Assembly (NCBI GenBank): GCA_937870915.1
Contig: CALMZQ010000003.1
Location: 124,001 to 188,000 of the forward strand
Length of the DNA: 64,000 bases
Direction of reading: 5' to 3'
Source of the DNA: an uncultured Ignavibacteria bacterium
GTDB taxonomy: Bacteria > Bacteroidota > Ignavibacteria > Kapaibacteriales > Kapaibacteriaceae
Both the position numbers and the translations under genes were made by a program. How positions within the stretch are numbered: the stretch's first letter is position 1; the number at the start of each line of letters is the position of its first letter. The notes beneath the pieces were generated by a model. That model ran no database searches. It was not told where the DNA came from and worked only from the letters and a program-made list of their open reading frames with translations. Positions 61,466 through 64,000 of this stretch are shown here, one piece after another.

Positions 61466-63706
61466 TTATCGAGAGATGCGCAATCTGAGTGCATTTGACA
61501 CAACGGTTACCGAGCTCAGAGCCATGGCCCCGGCGGCGATCATTGGCGAGAGGGCCATTCCGGTAAGGGGTATAAGTAAGCCGGCAGCCAAGGGGATCCC
61601 AAGTACGTTATAGACGAATGCCAGGAAGAGATTCTGCCGAATCGTGCGCATTGTTGCCCGGGAGACATCAATCGCCTCGAGTACCGTATGGAGATCCGAG
61701 CGCAGGAGAGTAACGTCTGCCGTGGATTTCGCAACGTCCGTACCCGACCCCATAGCGATTCCCACATCTGCCTGCGCAAGACCCGGCGCGTCATTGATCC
61801 CATCTCCGACCATTGCCACCACTGCTCCCTGTGCCTGAAGTCTTTCAATAGCGCTCGCCTTCCCACTTGGAGAAACTGAATGCAACACCTCATCGATTCC
61901 TGCATCATGGGCGATGGCCTCAGCGGCCGCTTCTGAATCTCCCGTGAGCATCACAACGCGTAAACCTCGCGTGCGCATGCGTGCAACAGCATCAACACTT
62001 GATTCCCGAAGTGCGTCAGCCACGGCGATAGCAGAGACGACTTTCCCATTGATGCTTGCAAAAAGTGTTGACCACCCGCGAAGAGCGTGATTCTCAGCAG
62101 CAGCTCGAAGAGGCGCAGGCACAATCAACATCGCGTCATGCATGAACTCAACGTTGCCTATGCGGATGCGGGCACCAGCAACCACGCCATAGGTTCCCTT
62201 GCCAGGAACTGTTTGCGCCGAGGTTGGATGAAGTCGGTCGTTGGGTGGAACGGCAGCCCATGCTACAAGTGCTTTTGCCATTGGATGTTCAGAGCCCGAC
62301 TCCAACGCATCAATGTACAGTGCTAAGTTTGTTGCCTCGATGGAATGGTCGCTCTTGACCTCTCCGTCAACAACAACATCCTGGACCGTTGGTGCTCCAA
62401 GTGTAAGTGTGCCTGTCTTATCGAGTACGATCGTATCAACATTGTGAAGATGTTCTAAGGCAGTGGCGTGAGCAAAGAGCACGCCGTGTTTAGCCCCTTT
62501 CCCAGATCCAACGATGATGGCGGTTGGTGTTGCAAGACCAAGGGCGCATGGGCAGGCGATGATCAGAACGGCGATAGCAGAAGTTAATGCTTGGGTAAAA
62601 GCCACGTCTGAGGGGGCTAGGATCATCCAGCCGATGAAGGTGATCGTTGCAATACCGAGAACGATTGGCACAAAGACATTGCTAATCTTGTCGGCCAACC
62701 GTTGGATAGGAGCCTTACTCTGCTGCGCCCGTTCAACCGAACGGATGATTCCCGCAAGGACCGTGTTTGCCCCAACTGCGGTGGCTCGCACAAGAACTGA
62801 GCCTGTGGTATTCAAAGACCCTCCGATGACCACACCCCCCTCGCTGCGTTCAACGGGCAAACTTTCTCCCGTGATCATCGACTCGTCAAGGCTTGTAGAG
62901 CCACTGATGATGTATCCGTCTGTTGGAATACGTTCCCCCGGGCGTACCACAACGGTCTCGCCGGTGACAATGTCTTTGGCAGGTACGTCAATGTCTATCC
63001 CATCCCGCCGAACACGCACCACCGTTGGATGCAACTCCAAGAGCGAGCGAAGTGCATCTGCCGTCTTCCCTTTTGCTCGAGCCTCCAGCCATTTGCCAAG
63101 CAGGACCAACGTGATGATTGTTGCCGATGAATCGAAGTATGCTCCGGAGTGGTGTGCAATCGATGGCAGTAGGGAGGGGGCGAATGTTGCTATCGAGCTC
63201 GCGATAAAGGCTGCCGCAGTTCCAATGGAGACGAGCGAATCCATTGTTGCCGAGCCGTGACGAGCGGCACGCATGGCACCAACAAAGAATGAACGTCCGG
63301 CCCAGAGCACCGGAAGAGTGAACGCGAATAACACGGGATTCACCCATCGCTGGTGGTCGGCGAACATGGCCCACATTCCGATGAGCATTACAACGGAGGC
63401 GAACGGGACTGCCAAGAATAACGCAACCCTGAATTCGTGTACGGGGGCATCGATCCTGTCAGCAAGAGACGTAGCATCATTAACTGTCTGCTCGCCATAG
63501 ATGGCCTCAACACGATATCCGGCTGAGATCACGGCAGAGGTGAGGGCTTGGTCGCTCACATCGGAATCGTACTCAACAAGCGCACGGTTGGTTACGAGGT
63601 TGACGTTGACGGATGTAACGCCGGTAACACGCCGCAGCTCTGATTCAACACGCCCTACACAGGCTGCACAGTGCATCCCGGCAACGTCTATCGTTTTTGT
63701 GTTCAT
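61466..63706 (-). CDS. copA: Copper-translocating P-type ATPase
   Basis: The start is placed at 63706 (MNTKTIDVAGMHCAACVGRVE), overlapping the TfoX-C-like gene by 4 bp. The 746-residue protein has one N-terminal heavy-metal domain with GMHCAAC, eight membrane segments, the CPC metal site in ACPCALGLATPTA, phosphorylation motif DKTGTLT, the SEHPMAKAL motif of P1B ATPases and GDGINDAPGLAQADVGIAMGSG. It exports Cu(I) from the cytoplasm. No copper chaperone or CueR/CsoR regulator is visible nearby. Confidence 0.95.
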   Translation of the reverse strand: MNTKTIDVAGMHCAACVGRVESELRRVTGVTSVNVNLVTNRALVEYDSDVSDQALTSAVISAGYRVEAIYGEQTVNDATSLADRIDAPVHEFRVALFLAVPFASVVMLIGMWAMFADHQRWVNPVLFAFTLPVLWAGRSFFVGAMRAARHGSATMDSLVSIGTAAAFIASSIATFAPSLLPSIAHHSGAYFDSSATIITLVLLGKWLEARAKGKTADALRSLLELHPTVVRVRRDGIDIDVPAKDIVTGETVVVRPGERIPTDGYIISGSTSLDESMITGESLPVERSEGGVVIGGSLNTTGSVLVRATAVGANTVLAGIIRSVERAQQSKAPIQRLADKISNVFVPIVLGIATITFIGWMILAPSDVAFTQALTSAIAVLIIACPCALGLATPTAIIVGSGKGAKHGVLFAHATALEHLHNVDTIVLDKTGTLTLGAPTVQDVVVDGEVKSDHSIEATNLALYIDALESGSEHPMAKALVAWAAVPPNDRLHPTSAQTVPGKGTYGVVAGARIRIGNVEFMHDAMLIVPAPLRAAAENHALRGWSTLFASINGKVVSAIAVADALRESSVDAVARMRTRGLRVVMLTGDSEAAAEAIAHDAGIDEVLHSVSPSGKASAIERLQAQGAVVAMVGDGINDAPGLAQADVGIAMGSGTDVAKSTADVTLLRSDLHTVLEAIDVSRATMRTIRQNLFLAFVYNVLGIPLAAGLLIPLTGMALSPMIAAGAMALSSVTVVSNALRLRISR

Positions 63707-63957
63707 GAAAGGCCTGCTTTGAGGCTGCGCTTCTCCGCCGGCGTGATGCTCTGCCAGTGTCGGTTCTGTAGCCCCATCTCCATCGCCCACAACATTACCG
63801 TGTTGAATTTCTTTCCATGCATCTTGAGCATCACGTAGGCTTCAACCGATCCAATTCTACGTAGATCGCCGATGGTGCAAATTCCTATCTCCCGCAGACT
63901 ACGTGAAGATATTGGTCCGAGGTTCTTGAGGGACTCAATGGGGTCTGCATCAGTCAT
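63703..63957 (-). CDS. TfoX C-terminal domain-like protein
   Basis: The 84-residue protein matches the TfoX C-terminal domain (IESLKNLGPISSRSLREIGICTIGDLRRIGSVEAYVMLK), a helix-hairpin-helix-like fold. In gamma-proteobacteria it is the second half of the competence regulator TfoX/Sxy; stand-alone forms are common and of unknown role. It overlaps copA by 4 bp and the partial gene upstream by 4 bp. Confidence 0.85.
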   Translation of the reverse strand: MTDADPIESLKNLGPISSRSLREIGICTIGDLRRIGSVEAYVMLKMHGKKFNTVMLWAMEMGLQNRHWQSITPAEKRSLKAGLS

Positions 63958-64000
63958 TTAGATTCGGAGCGCATCTTATCCTTGAACTGCTTCATGAACT
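63954..64000 (-). CDS. C-terminal end of a gene cut by the right edge
   Basis: One minus-strand frame stays open from the edge to a TGA that overlaps the ATG of the TfoX-C-like gene (ATGA), reading FMKQFKDKMRSESK. The 4-bp overlap matches the coupling used through this operon, so a real upstream gene is likely. It is too short to identify. Confidence 0.45.
   Translation of the reverse strand, partial: FMKQFKDKMRSESK

Noticed and set aside
1-64000. tRNA, rRNA, riboswitch or transposase genes
   Set aside because: I looked through all intergenic gaps (none longer than about 260 bp) and saw no cloverleaf, rRNA or known riboswitch core, and no transposase ORF; the gaps are filled by arrays, hairpins and promoters.

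Overview
The window looks like a chromosomal segment from a free-living, rod-type Gram-negative bacterium of the Bacteroidota/Chlorobiota (FCB) lineage. A Kapabacteria- or Ignavibacteria-like member is plausible, but I cannot prove it. The evidence is six large secreted proteins with type IX secretion (T9SS) C-terminal sorting domains, TAnnTTTG-like -7 promoter elements right in front of start codons, a TonB-dependent receptor, TerC, DUF3109, DUF3667 and DUF4286 proteins, and a phenylacetyl-CoA oxygenase module pointing to aerobic life. I see no rRNA, tRNA, insertion sequence, prophage or CRISPR array.

Layout. 1-4548: three T9SS substrates on +, the first cut by the left edge. 4751-6382: paaB-paaC-paaD. 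6479-12137 (-): a large PKD/Ig-repeat T9SS protein followed by a TonB-dependent receptor. 12242-14023: an OmpR/PhoB-type response regulator and a PhoR-like kinase. 14106-20020 (-): a membrane protein, a STAND-like AAA ATPase and a sialidase-fold T9SS protein in one operon. 20283-25093: a T9SS Asp-box protein, dnaK and hsp20. 25094-29344: a DUF3667 membrane protein, a TlpA-like thioredoxin, an NlpC/P60 lipoprotein and TerC. 29377-38293 (+): polA, a UppP-cyclophilin fusion, a second cyclophilin, an OmpA/PD40 protein, an ArgD-like aminotransferase and a THUMP RNA methyltransferase. 38327-43457 (+): thrS, a lipoprotein, MscS, two small envelope proteins and a 2Fe-2S ferredoxin. 43447-52548 (-): a phosphate-selective porin, pstSCAB-phoU, rfbA, nhaA, a DUF4286 protein and an SdhC-like cytochrome b. 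52750-58749 (+): pfkA, DUF1844, nadK, an APC permease, adenine deaminase and nadC. 58753-64000 (-): a small HTH protein, rpoN, DUF3109, copA and a TfoX-C-like protein.

How the parts fit. The phosphate genes form a full uptake unit: porin, PstSCAB and PhoU. Similar GTTAC/GTAAC direct-repeat sites with 11-bp period precede the porin, pstS and the response-regulator gene, which suggests that this regulator is the PhoB of the organism. The T9SS proteins are surface or secreted products.

The most unusual features are at DNA level. (i) At least eleven intergenic arrays of 7-8 bp degenerate repeats abut gene ends and supply the stop codons of at least eight genes; three are arranged as long inverted repeats. 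(ii) A related repeat sits in frame inside polA. (iii) The octamer AGGGGGCT occurs about 29 times where about two are expected. (iv) Several genes carry a -7 element only 4-7 bp before ATG, implying leaderless mRNAs. (v) UppP is fused to a cyclophilin through a segment that reads as a lipobox.
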